Positions 1 through 5,172 of a DNA stretch of 9,484 nucleotides are shown piece by piece. Each line of letters starts with the position of its first letter. The stretch's first letter is position 1. The notes below the pieces were generated by a model. It saw nothing but the letters and a program-made list of their open reading frames with translations. It searched no databases and was not told where the DNA came from. The DNA is from Cyanobacteria bacterium OH_SFB_17. Its GTDB lineage: Bacteria; Cyanobacteriota; Vampirovibrionia; Gastranaerophilales; Gastranaerophilaceae. The DNA lies in contig JAEWYI010000098.1 in the NCBI GenBank assembly GCA_023395735.1, positions 1 through 9,484 of the forward strand, written 5' to 3'. A program made the translations under genes and the position numbers.

Positions 1-67
1 CAGCTCGGCTTAACTTGTTGGTAAATACTTGAAATTCACTGTAAAATACAAGCCTCTTGCTCCTCTT

Positions 68-111
68 ATTAAACAAAAAGAACACCTATAAAGGTGTTCT
101 TTTTGTTTAAT
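68..111 (-). terminator. Intrinsic terminator of the tRNA-Asp transcript
   Basis: Perfect inverted repeat: 68-86 pairs with 93-111 (19 bp) around the 6-nt loop 87-92. The core GAACACC/GGTGTTC is flanked by A5 and T5 tracts, so it can stop transcription in either direction. The outermost pair uses the last base of the encoded CCA of tRNA-Asp, so the stem begins directly at the tRNA 3' end. Bases 1-67 to its left hold no recognisable gene. Confidence 0.9.
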
Positions 112-187
112 GGCGGGAACGACGAGGCTCGAACTCGCGACCTCATGCGTGACAGGCATGCGCTCTAACCAACTGAGCTACGCTCCC
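111..187 (-). tRNA. tRNA-Asp (anticodon GUC), CCA encoded
   Basis: The minus strand folds into a full 77-nt cloverleaf. The acceptor GGGAGCG pairs with CGTTCCC (one G-U). The D-arm is GCTC/GAGC with loop AGTTGGTTA. The anticodon stem CATGC/GCATG encloses loop CTGTCAC, giving anticodon GTC at 153-151 (Asp). The variable loop is AGGTC, and the T-arm GCGAG/CTCGT carries TTCGAGC. The discriminator is G, and CCA is encoded at 113-111. It is followed directly by a strong terminator. It is preceded by an unusual leader that contains partial copies of this tRNA and a 16-nt exact reverse complement of its D-arm (213-228 against 162-177). Confidence 0.97.
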
Positions 188-210
188 ATTTTGTATTTAT
201 AAAATTATCA
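169..210. repeat. Direct repeat, copy 1 (tRNA-Asp 5' end plus AT-rich upstream flank)
   Basis: This 42-bp segment recurs at 278-319, 109 bp away. The 19-bp tRNA part matches at 18 of 19 bases, the next 7 bases differ, and the last 16 bases (195-210 and 304-319) are identical. The unit therefore spans the 5' end of tRNA-Asp and its upstream AT-rich block. Confidence 0.85.
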
Positions 211-277
211 TTCTCAGTTGGTTAGAGCTTATCTAACCTTTGTTGAACTTTTGCTTGGGGCAAAAGATTCAACGGAG

Positions 278-319
278 CCAACTAAGCTACGCTCCCTTTT
301 AAAATTTATAAAATTATCA
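278..319. repeat. Direct repeat, copy 2 (truncated tRNA-Asp 5' end plus AT-rich flank)
   Basis: Second copy of the 169-210 unit. On minus it begins GGGAGCGTAGCTTAGTTGG, matching the first 19 nt of tRNA-Asp except one C-to-T change. It then leaves the tRNA sequence and enters hairpin structures, so it is a tRNA fragment with no anticodon or T arm. A third, more diverged unit (GGGAGTACAACTAAGTTG, 367-350) lies further upstream. Confidence 0.8.
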
Positions 320-349
320 ACTTTGAACTTCTTAAAAAGCTCCGGAGTT

Positions 350-367
350 CAACTTAGTTGTACTCCC
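350..367 (-). repeat. Diverged third tRNA-Asp 5'-end-like unit
   Basis: On minus this reads GGGAGTACAACTAAGTTG, parallel to GGGAGCGTAGCTTAGTTG of the 278-296 copy. Changes in the GGAGY stem are matched by changes in the partner strand (ACTCC against GCTCC), so the local hairpin is preserved while the sequence drifts. Confidence 0.6.
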
Positions 368-393
368 TTTCCACACTCGCAGCGTGTATTACA

Positions 394-421
394 ATTATAC
401 TTGCTAAATTTTTTTTTGCAA
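394..421 (-). promoter_or_regulatory. Sigma-70-type promoter for the tRNA-Asp transcript
   Basis: On minus, TTGCAA (-35, 421-416) is followed by a 16-nt spacer and a perfect TATAAT (-10, 399-394). Transcription would start near 387 and give a leader of about 200 nt before mature tRNA-Asp. Weaker -10-like TATAAA boxes also occur just upstream of the real tRNA and of the 278-296 copy, so a second, closer start is possible. Confidence 0.7.
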
Positions 422-460
422 TAGGGGCGAAGCATTTTTTTTGCTTCGCCCCTATCTTTT
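421..460 (+). terminator. Perfect GC-rich hairpin with T-tract (terminator)
   Basis: The 14-bp perfect stem ATAGGGGCGAAGCA/TGCTTCGCCCCTAT (421-434 with 442-455) has a T7 loop and is followed on plus by CTTTTTATT. The U-tract is on the plus side only; on minus the stem is followed by TGCAAAA. It lies 15 nt downstream of the minus gene ending at 471, which it may still end, and its foot touches the -35 of the tRNA promoter. No plus-strand gene precedes it, so what it stops on plus is unclear. Confidence 0.7.
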
Positions 461-470
461 TATTCGACCA

Positions 471-716
471 CTAGGAAAAATCCATCGTTTTAATCTCTAT
501 TCCCTCTATTTTTAACAACTCTGACTTAAATTTTCTTCCCTCTTCATCATCAATAACCTCGAGCAAAATTATTCCATTCGGCGCACATTTATTGTCCGAA
601 ACGTCATGCAACCCAATTCTTGTTTTGATAATACAACCAAACTCCGTAAGAATTTTTTGAAATTCCATCGCCGTATTCATCCTGTTTTCTAGCCTAATAC
701 CAAATACTGTTGTCAT
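471..716 (-). CDS. Small ACT-like protein, TM1266 / iron-only hydrogenase regulator-like
   Basis: An 81-residue protein beginning MTTVFGIRLENR. I chose the ATG at 716 and not the in-frame ATG at 728: GGAGG sits 6 nt before 716 and would lie inside the coding region if 728 were used. The layout (short beta strand, helix FQKILTEFG, strand CIIKTRIGLHDV, then GIILLEVI, a Lys/Glu-rich helix and a final IEIKTMDF strand) resembles the compact ferredoxin/ACT-like TM1266 family, often annotated as iron-only hydrogenase system regulator. That assignment comes from pattern memory and not from a search. The family is thought to be regulatory or ligand-sensing. No hydrogenase or HydEFG gene lies in this window, so a hydrogenase role cannot be argued from context. 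It is flanked by hairpin terminators on both sides, so it is probably monocistronic. No convincing promoter was identified. Confidence 0.75.
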   Translation of the reverse strand: MTTVFGIRLENRMNTAMEFQKILTEFGCIIKTRIGLHDVSDNKCAPNGIILLEVIDDEEGRKFKSELLKIEGIEIKTMDFS

Positions 717-770
717 ATAAACCTCCATATTTCTGTATCAAAAACTTGTTTTCATGTAGTCTATCACAAA

Positions 771-809
771 AAAAATAATACTCACATTAAACATATGAGT
801 ATTATTTTT
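771..809 (-). terminator. Intrinsic terminator after the 833-1150 gene
   Basis: 771-784 pairs with 796-809 (14 bp perfect) around an 11-nt loop. On minus the stem runs into a T8 tract. It lies 23 nt past the stop codon of the 833-1150 gene and ahead of the 471-716 gene. The stem is AT-rich with one ACTCA/TGAGT core, and A/T tracts on both sides make it potentially bidirectional. Confidence 0.8.
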
Positions 810-832
810 TAAAATCTTGACGGTAAAAAACC

Positions 833-1150
833 TTATGCGATTTCTTCTTCTCCGTCTGAGGCCTGAAGCTGTTTTTTCTTTAAATTATGCACAATTGCAT
901 CAACCAACAAATCGTAAGATTTCATCTTCTCTACACTTGGAGAAAATTCTTTTACGAGTGATTCTCTGACCATTGCTTCCAGCCTGTCGTTGTCAGAATT
1001 TGTTTTCTTGTTTGAATCTGAACATATCATATCAATATACTCAGAATTGATTTTGTAGTCCTGAACTTGGCTAAACATAAGCCATTTCAGCTTAGGGCTA
1101 ACTTCTTTTAATTTTTGTACGATTTTTAAATTTTTAAATTTGTCAATCAT
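833..1150 (-). CDS. Hypothetical helical protein, 105 residues
   Basis: I do not recognise this protein. The start was set at the ATG at 1150 because AGGGG lies 5 nt upstream; a GTG two codons earlier would overlap that ribosome site. It is soluble and mostly helical by composition. The N-terminus is basic (IDKFKNLKIVQKLKEVSPKLK). A central Asp/Asn/Ser stretch (about residues 44-55, SDSNKKTNSDND) looks like a linker. A second helical part follows (LEAMVRESLVKEF and the YDLLVDAIVHNLKKKQ region), ending in an acidic tail DGEEEIA. There is no signal peptide, membrane segment or Cys cluster. It stands alone between glyS and the 471-716 gene, each separated by a terminator. No function is proposed. 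Confidence 0.8.
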   Translation of the reverse strand: MIDKFKNLKIVQKLKEVSPKLKWLMFSQVQDYKINSEYIDMICSDSNKKTNSDNDRLEAMVRESLVKEFSPSVEKMKSYDLLVDAIVHNLKKKQLQASDGEEEIA

Positions 1151-1267
1151 ATGCACCCCTGATTATTAGTAAAACTAATTTTTTTTGTGTGATTTATTAC
1201 ATCTGTTTAAAGTATCCTGAAAAAATATATTTCCTTTTTATTAAACAAAATTTACAAAACTTAAACA

Positions 1268-1293
1268 ATGCCGCAAACCACCATTTGCAGCAT
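1268..1293 (-). terminator. Intrinsic terminator of glyS
   Basis: On minus, ATGCTGCAAA (1293-1284) pairs with TTTGCGGCAT (1277-1268), 10 bp with one G-U and a 6-nt loop. It is followed by the U-rich TGTTTAAGTTTTG and starts 14 nt after the glyS stop codon. The rest of the 1157-1307 gap is AT-rich and shows only a weak small stem (1165-1179) and no firm promoter. Confidence 0.8.
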
Positions 1294-1307
1294 CTTAACA
1301 CAGTTTT

Positions 1308-3326
1308 TTAGATTTGTAAAGCCGAAAAATCTGCAATTAAATTATATTTTTCTTTAAGCATGGAAAGCATGGCCAACCTATTTTGCTTAACCTTCTCATC
1401 TTTATCCATGACTAAAACATCTTCAAAGAATTTCTCGACAAACGGATTTATAAATTCCAGCCCCTCGAGCAAATTTTGATAAGCTGAAGAATCAATTTTA
1501 ACAATATTTTCATACAATTTAATTTCTGCAGGCTCTTTGAACAAATCAACCTGAACATCAGCCTCTAGAGTACCTTTTGCTATTCTTAAAATTCTATTTG
1601 CACTTTCGTTAATAGAGACAAAAGAATCTTTTTTAACCCAATCAGCTAAAAGCTCGACTCTTTTTACATAATCACACAAGTTACAAAGAGGATTTTTATT
1701 AGAAGAGCATGCTTCCAAAACGTCTTTTGCGTAAGTATCAGCCAAATAAATGTTCAACCTTTGAACAAAAAATTCTTCAACCTGTGCTTGAACATCGCTT
1801 TTCTTAGGTAAAAGATCTAAAGAATCTTTTATCAACTCAGACAAATTCAATTCCATTTTTTTAGAAATAATCGTCTTAATAATTCCCAAAGCGGCTCTTC
1901 GAACACCCAACGGATCAGAAGAACCTGTCGGTTTTTTACCTTCAGCAAAAACCGCGCATACTGTATCAATTTTGTCAGCGATACCAACAATTTGACCTTC
2001 TTCGCCTTCTGCCAATTCACTCTCAGCATTAAGCGGGAAATAATGCTCTTTTATTCCTTCAACAACTTCTGCACTCTCTCCGGAAATTTTTGCGTAATCA
2101 GAGCCGATAAAACCTTGTAATTCAGTAAACTCAAACACCAAGCTGGTCGTCAAATCCGCCTTGCATAGCAAGGCTGTTCTCTCGATTGACTGAAGTTTTT
2201 TAACATCACCCAACCCTAATTCTTTTGCAATTTTTTCAGACAATTTAATCAATCGTTGAGCTTTGTCATAAACAGAACCCATACCTTTTTGGAAAGTTAC
2301 ACCTTTTAAATTTTCAACAAAAGTATCGAAAGATTTTTTTGTATCTTCTTTGAAAAAGAAAATAGCGTCATCCAATCTAGCGACGATAACTCTCTCATTC
2401 CCTGCTTTTATGTTAGAAAAATCATCTCCTAGATAATTTGCAATAGTCATAAATTTGTTTATCAATTTACCGTTTTTATACAAAGCAAAATAACGCTGGT
2501 GAGCAACCATAACAGTAACCGTAACTTTTTCAGGAATATCAAGATATTTTTCATCAAAGTCACAAACTACAGGCACAGGATATTCGCACAGATAAGTAAC
2601 CTCTTCGAGCAAATCTTCATCATAATAAGCATCTGCGCCTAATTTTAAAGCTTCTGCTTTGCTTAATTTTATAATTAAATCTTTTCTTTCGTCTTGATTA
2701 ACAATAACATGCGCGTCTCTTAATTTTTCAACATATTCATCTACATTATTAATCTCAACAGAGGTTTTTGAAAATCTATGGCCTCTTGAAAATTTTGCTG
2801 ATTTAACATCAACAATTTGAACCGGAATTTCTTTATCGTCCAAAATAGAAACAATCCATCTTATCGGCCTTGAGAACTTTTCATCAAATCCGGCCCATCT
2901 CATAAAATGAGGACCTTGAAGCTTCAACACCATCTTTGAAACATTTTCCTTCAAAAGCTCTGCAATATCTTTTCCTTTAACAAATATTTTGGCATGCAAA
3001 TAATCATCTTGCACAAACAAATCTTTTTCCTCAACACCGCATTTTTTGCAAAAACCTAAGCCAGCCTTTGATAGTAAACCGTTTTCATCATAAGCAACTT
3101 TTTTTATCGGACCTTTTAATATTTTCTCTTCATCTGACTGTTTTTCGCTCAAACCGTCAATTATAACAGCCAATCTTCTTGGCGTCGCCAAAACATTAAC
3201 TGATTGGAATTCTACACCATTAGCACTCAAAAAGCTCTGAAACCCAGATTTCAACTGTTCAATAGCTTGTGGAATAAACTTATATGGTAATTCTTCTGTT
3301 CCGATTTCTAATAAATATTTGCTCAT
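1308..3326 (-). CDS. glyS: Glycyl-tRNA synthetase beta subunit
   Basis: The beta subunit of bacterial alpha2-beta2 glycyl-tRNA synthetase, which charges tRNA-Gly with glycine in the cytoplasm. The catalytic alpha subunit (glyQ) is not in the window. The family signature is complete across 672 residues, a normal length: EIGTEELP (7-14), TPRRLAV (48-54), FMRW (141-144) and FSRPIRW (151-157), RGHRF (181-185), EVTYLCEYP (242-250), HQRYFAL (276-282), GNERVIVARLDDAIFF (309-324), CKADL (388-392), ELQG (402-405), DKIDT (451-455) and DPLGVRRAALGI (471-482). These span the B3/B4-like and HD-like regions, and a C-terminal helical, DALR-like anticodon-binding part ends at ADFSALQI. GGGAG lies 4 nt before the ATG. 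It has its own promoter (3363-3391), with possible readthrough from the pseudopilin gene 105 nt upstream, after which no terminator is evident. Confidence 0.98.
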   Translation of the reverse strand: MSKYLLEIGTEELPYKFIPQAIEQLKSGFQSFLSANGVEFQSVNVLATPRRLAVIIDGLSEKQSDEEKILKGPIKKVAYDENGLLSKAGLGFCKKCGVEEKDLFVQDDYLHAKIFVKGKDIAELLKENVSKMVLKLQGPHFMRWAGFDEKFSRPIRWIVSILDDKEIPVQIVDVKSAKFSRGHRFSKTSVEINNVDEYVEKLRDAHVIVNQDERKDLIIKLSKAEALKLGADAYYDEDLLEEVTYLCEYPVPVVCDFDEKYLDIPEKVTVTVMVAHQRYFALYKNGKLINKFMTIANYLGDDFSNIKAGNERVIVARLDDAIFFFKEDTKKSFDTFVENLKGVTFQKGMGSVYDKAQRLIKLSEKIAKELGLGDVKKLQSIERTALLCKADLTTSLVFEFTELQGFIGSDYAKISGESAEVVEGIKEHYFPLNAESELAEGEEGQIVGIADKIDTVCAVFAEGKKPTGSSDPLGVRRAALGIIKTIISKKMELNLSELIKDSLDLLPKKSDVQAQVEEFFVQRLNIYLADTYAKDVLEACSSNKNPLCNLCDYVKRVELLADWVKKDSFVSINESANRILRIAKGTLEADVQVDLFKEPAEIKLYENIVKIDSSAYQNLLEGLEFINPFVEKFFEDVLVMDKDEKVKQNRLAMLSMLKEKYNLIADFSALQI

Positions 3327-3362
3327 TTTTCTCCCGTTTCGATTAATATTCGTGCATAAGAC

Positions 3363-3391
3363 ATTCTATTTCAAACAAATCAATACTTCAA
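3363..3391 (-). promoter_or_regulatory. Promoter for glyS
   Basis: On minus, TTGAAG (3391-3386), a 17-nt spacer, then TAGAAT (3368-3363) match the sigma-70 consensus at most positions. The predicted start near 3356 gives a leader of about 30 nt carrying the GGGAG ribosome site. Confidence 0.6.
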
Positions 3392-3431
3392 GAGCAAATT
3401 TGAATCAAACAAAAATTAATCCCATCGACAA

Positions 3432-4172
3432 TTAATAATTCATTGCCCAACCTTCTTCCAATACCCTTCCTGCACAAAGCAAACCGTACTTAGAAGCATC
3501 AATCCCGCAGCCATTTGTTGAGTTTGACCATATTGGCGAATCTTCATCTCCTCCCACTGGATAAATAACAGGTCCATGCCCGTCTGTCAACCAAAACTGA
3601 AAAGTATCTCTGCCGAATCTATTTGGGCCTCTAAATCCGTTTGTATCAATTGTAAGAATTGCACAAACCTTTTTCATATTACCTTCTCCACTGCCCTCTG
3701 AATGTCCGCATCTGGAATTTGCACTGCTTGCTACGCTGATATTGTTTAAAGAAAAAGACATACCATCAATGCTTATAAACTTGTAGCCAGGCTCTTCATT
3801 CATATTTACAGAAGAAGTATTTGACCCTTCATAATAATAAAGTGTGCTGTCGGGCCAACATTTTTCAGTTGTAGATGTTAAACAATTTTTTGTAATCTTA
3901 AAATATTTTGCGAACTGTTCTCCAAATTCCAACTGTGAGCCTGAACCGTAATCAAAAAACCCGGTACACGCAAAATTGCCGATGCAACCGTATTCAGCTG
4001 AGAGTTTTTTAATAATAACTCCAACTTGTGCATATGCCTTTTTTATCCCTGAAACATAACTCGTTTTTTGGAATCGCATCAACATTGTAGGAATTGTAAT
4101 TGAAGCAACTACACCAATAATTCCTATTGTAATAAGCACTTCAGCAAGTGTAAAGGCCTTAGTCTCCCTCAT
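3432..4172 (-). CDS. Prepilin-type N-terminal cleavage/methylation domain protein (pseudopilin-like)
   Basis: A 246-residue type IV pilin / type II secretion pseudopilin-like protein. The N-terminus MRETKA-FTLAEVLITIGIIGVVASITIPT is the class III signal. The peptidase would cut after Ala6, leaving Phe at +1 and the conserved Glu at +5, followed by a hydrophobic helix that anchors or packs the subunit. Ala instead of Gly at -1 is unusual in classical systems. The secreted head has eight cysteines (63, 69, 97, 105, 155, 170, 222, 233), suggesting disulfides, and a conserved-looking segment IDTNGFRGPNRFGRDTFQFWLTDG-like at 175-198 whose Asp/Asn/Gly pattern could bind a metal. The exact role (pilus, pseudopilus or surface protein) cannot be told. 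GGAG lies 9 nt before the ATG. No secretion machinery gene is nearby; it stands beside glyS and has its own promoter. Confidence 0.92.
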   Translation of the reverse strand: MRETKAFTLAEVLITIGIIGVVASITIPTMLMRFQKTSYVSGIKKAYAQVGVIIKKLSAEYGCIGNFACTGFFDYGSGSQLEFGEQFAKYFKITKNCLTSTTEKCWPDSTLYYYEGSNTSSVNMNEEPGYKFISIDGMSFSLNNISVASSANSRCGHSEGSGEGNMKKVCAILTIDTNGFRGPNRFGRDTFQFWLTDGHGPVIYPVGGDEDSPIWSNSTNGCGIDASKYGLLCAGRVLEEGWAMNY

Positions 4173-4200
4173 AATAATATTCTCCGATTTTTTAAATATC

Positions 4201-4229
4201 TTTAAATCATATCATTGAAGCAAAGTCAA
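4201..4229 (-). promoter_or_regulatory. Promoter for the pseudopilin gene
   Basis: On minus, TTGACT (4229-4224), a 17-nt spacer, then TTTAAA (4206-4201) form a near-consensus -35 with a moderate -10. Predicted start near 4194, about 20 nt before the ATG. It sits right after the terminator of the upstream gene, as expected for a separate transcript. Confidence 0.65.
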
Positions 4230-4257
4230 AACAACTATTTTAAAAAAGTTAATGTAA

Positions 4258-4288
4258 AAAAGGATCGACTGATATAGCCGATCCTTTT
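4258..4288 (-). terminator. Second terminator after the 4394-4912 gene
   Basis: AAAAGGATCG (4258-4267) pairs with CGATCCTTTT (4279-4288), 10 bp around an 11-nt loop. On minus the stem runs into TTTTTTACATT, a clear U-tract. Confidence 0.85.
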
Positions 4289-4290
4289 AA

Positions 4291-4315
4291 GGTTGGTTGG
4301 TTGGTTTGGTTAGGG
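4291..4315 (+). repeat. GGTT tandem repeat, possible two-tier G-quadruplex
   Basis: On plus the bases read GGTTGGTTGGTTGG, then TTT-GG-TTA-GGG. There are six G-runs separated by 2-3 nt, the kind of spacing that permits a two-quartet quadruplex. The G-rich strand is the template strand of the minus gene at 4394-4912; its mRNA would instead carry an unstructured CCAA repeat between two terminator hairpins. Confidence 0.7.
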
Positions 4316-4334
4316 TTTAATATTTTCAAATTAA

Positions 4335-4356
4335 GCAGGCTGGCTTAGCAGCCTGC
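4335..4356 (-). terminator. First 3' hairpin after the 4394-4912 gene
   Basis: GCAGGCTG (4335-4342) pairs with CAGCCTGC (4349-4356) around a 6-nt loop, an 8-bp GC-rich stem 37 nt past the stop codon. On minus it is followed by TTAATTTG, a poor U-tract. It may be a weak terminator or an mRNA 3'-end stabiliser ahead of the stronger hairpin at 4258-4288. Confidence 0.6.
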
Positions 4357-4393
4357 GAAATTTATTAATAATTATTTATTAAAATTTATTTTA

Positions 4394-4912
4394 TTATGCT
4401 GTATATTTAGCTATTGCATTTTTAGCGCCTTCGCCTTCAGCTTCTTTGCAAGATTTTTCTTCTTCGTCTAGCATTTTGAGCTGAGTTTCAACTCTTGCTA
4501 TTTCTTGCTGAATTTTTGTATCTTCGACGTTCAATTGCTTTTGTTCGACCTGAGCAAATTTTTCGCGCTCTTGATCGTAGTAATTTTTGAACATCATTTG
4601 TTGATACTGCGCTTGTAATTGAGGATTTGGCATTTGAGGCATTGCGCCTGGAACCTGACTCATTACTGCAAATTTTTGTTGAGCTCCCATCATAGCTTGC
4701 TGATGAGAATACATCATAAAGATAGACATTTTGTTGAACATTGATGCTGGTGCTGTCATCATATCATCCATTGAGACTGTTCCGTCTGCGATTTTGGCTG
4801 CGTATGATTGCAAGTCCATCAACTTTCTTTTCATTTCCATAAGTTGCAAATTTAACTGCGACTTTCTGTTAATGATTTCATGTCTTCGATGTGTGAAAAT
4901 CAAAAGAGACAT
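4394..4912 (-). CDS. Hypothetical Met/Gln-rich helical protein, 172 residues
   Basis: I do not recognise a named family. GGAG lies 7 nt before the ATG. Nineteen of 172 residues are Met, and Gln is also very common. The layout is: an N-terminal basic helix (HRRHEIINRKSQLNLQLMEMKRKLMDLQ, about 8-35); a middle part with paired Met (SIFMMYSHQQAMMGAQQKF, 63-81) and a Pro-rich hinge (VPGAMPQMPNPQ, 87-98); and a long C-terminal heptad-like coiled coil (about 111-158, YYDQEREKFAQVEQKQL onward). There is no signal peptide and one Cys (155). The look is that of a small filament, scaffold or secreted helical protein, but that is inference. It is a single gene with double 3' hairpins, a possible promoter upstream, and no partner gene. 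The helical orphan at 8525-8881 has similar character but no obvious sequence match. Confidence 0.85.
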   Translation of the reverse strand: MSLLIFTHRRHEIINRKSQLNLQLMEMKRKLMDLQSYAAKIADGTVSMDDMMTAPASMFNKMSIFMMYSHQQAMMGAQQKFAVMSQVPGAMPQMPNPQLQAQYQQMMFKNYYDQEREKFAQVEQKQLNVEDTKIQQEIARVETQLKMLDEEEKSCKEAEGEGAKNAIAKYTA

Positions 4913-4957
4913 TTTTTAACTCCTACCATTTTGTTTTATAACCAACTTAACCTTACC

Positions 4958-4984
4958 CTTATATAAAAACTTTTTATTCTTCAA
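4958..4984 (-). promoter_or_regulatory. Possible promoter for the 4394-4912 gene
   Basis: On minus, TTGAAG (4984-4979) and TATAAG (4963-4958) are separated by 15 nt, shorter than optimal. Predicted leader about 40 nt. It is the best candidate in the 4913-5093 gap, which is otherwise featureless AT-rich DNA. Confidence 0.35.
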
Positions 4985-5093
4985 GATTGCCTTTTTGTCT
5001 CCATTAAATATTTAAATTCATTAACAGCCCAAAACAACAATAAATAAAGCATTTCAAGCCATTATCAAACATTTTTATATTTAAAAAGAAAAT

Positions 5094-5133
5094 AAAAAGT
5101 AATTACTTGATAAATAACAAATAACTACTTTTT
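5094..5133 (-). terminator. Probable terminator of clpP
   Basis: 5094-5105 pairs with 5122-5133, 12 bp with one G-U on minus, around a 16-nt loop. On minus it continues into TATTTTCTTTTT. It lies about 40 nt past the clpP stop. The stem is AT-rich, so strength is uncertain. Confidence 0.6.
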
Positions 5134-5172
5134 ATATACTATTTTATTAACTTTTGTTAAGATATAACGATT

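Larger units (their letters stand above)
188..387 (-). ncRNA. Structured tRNA-derived leader upstream of tRNA-Asp (candidate RNA element)
   Basis: This is the stretch between the minus-strand promoter (394-421) and tRNA-Asp. It has no credible gene, but it is dense in secondary structure when read on minus. Hairpin 366-344 has GGAGT/ACTCC plus CAAC/GTTG with loop TAA. Hairpin 295-274 has GGAGC/GCTCC plus TAGC/GTTG with loop TTA. Hairpin 273-242 has GTTGAA/TTCAAC plus CTTTTGC/GCAAAAG. Hairpin 238-220 has GGTTAGA/TCTAACC with a 5-nt loop. Segment 221-213 (CCAACTGAG) can close the middle block by pairing with 286-278. As part of GCTCTAACCAACTGAG (228-213) it can instead pair perfectly with the D-arm of tRNA-Asp. 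What is seen is the repeats and the folds. That they act as an RNA switch is inference; they could be only tRNA decay. Confidence 0.45.

Noticed and set aside
188..367. Additional functional tRNA genes in tandem
   Set aside because: Both upstream units keep only the 5' part. They have no anticodon arm, T arm or acceptor 3' strand.
188..387. T-box riboswitch upstream of the tRNA
   Set aside because: No T-box consensus and no antiterminator next to a synthetase gene. The structures derive from tRNA-Asp itself.
218..424. Plus-strand frame of 68 codons over the tRNA leader region
   Set aside because: It runs through the tRNA-like repeats and hairpins and ends in the terminator stem. It has no ribosome site, and its composition looks like chance translation of repeats.
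1165..1185. Small stem ATTAGT/ACTAAT with T-run as a terminator
   Set aside because: Only 6 AT-rich pairs with a 3-nt loop, and no plus-strand gene upstream. Likely chance in AT-rich DNA.
1847..2029. Frame inside glyS on the same strand
   Set aside because: It lies in another frame of well-conserved glyS sequence, so it is a shadow.
4731..4919. Plus-strand frame opposite the 4394-4912 gene
   Set aside because: Antisense shadow. The minus gene has a good ribosome site, coiled-coil pattern and terminators.
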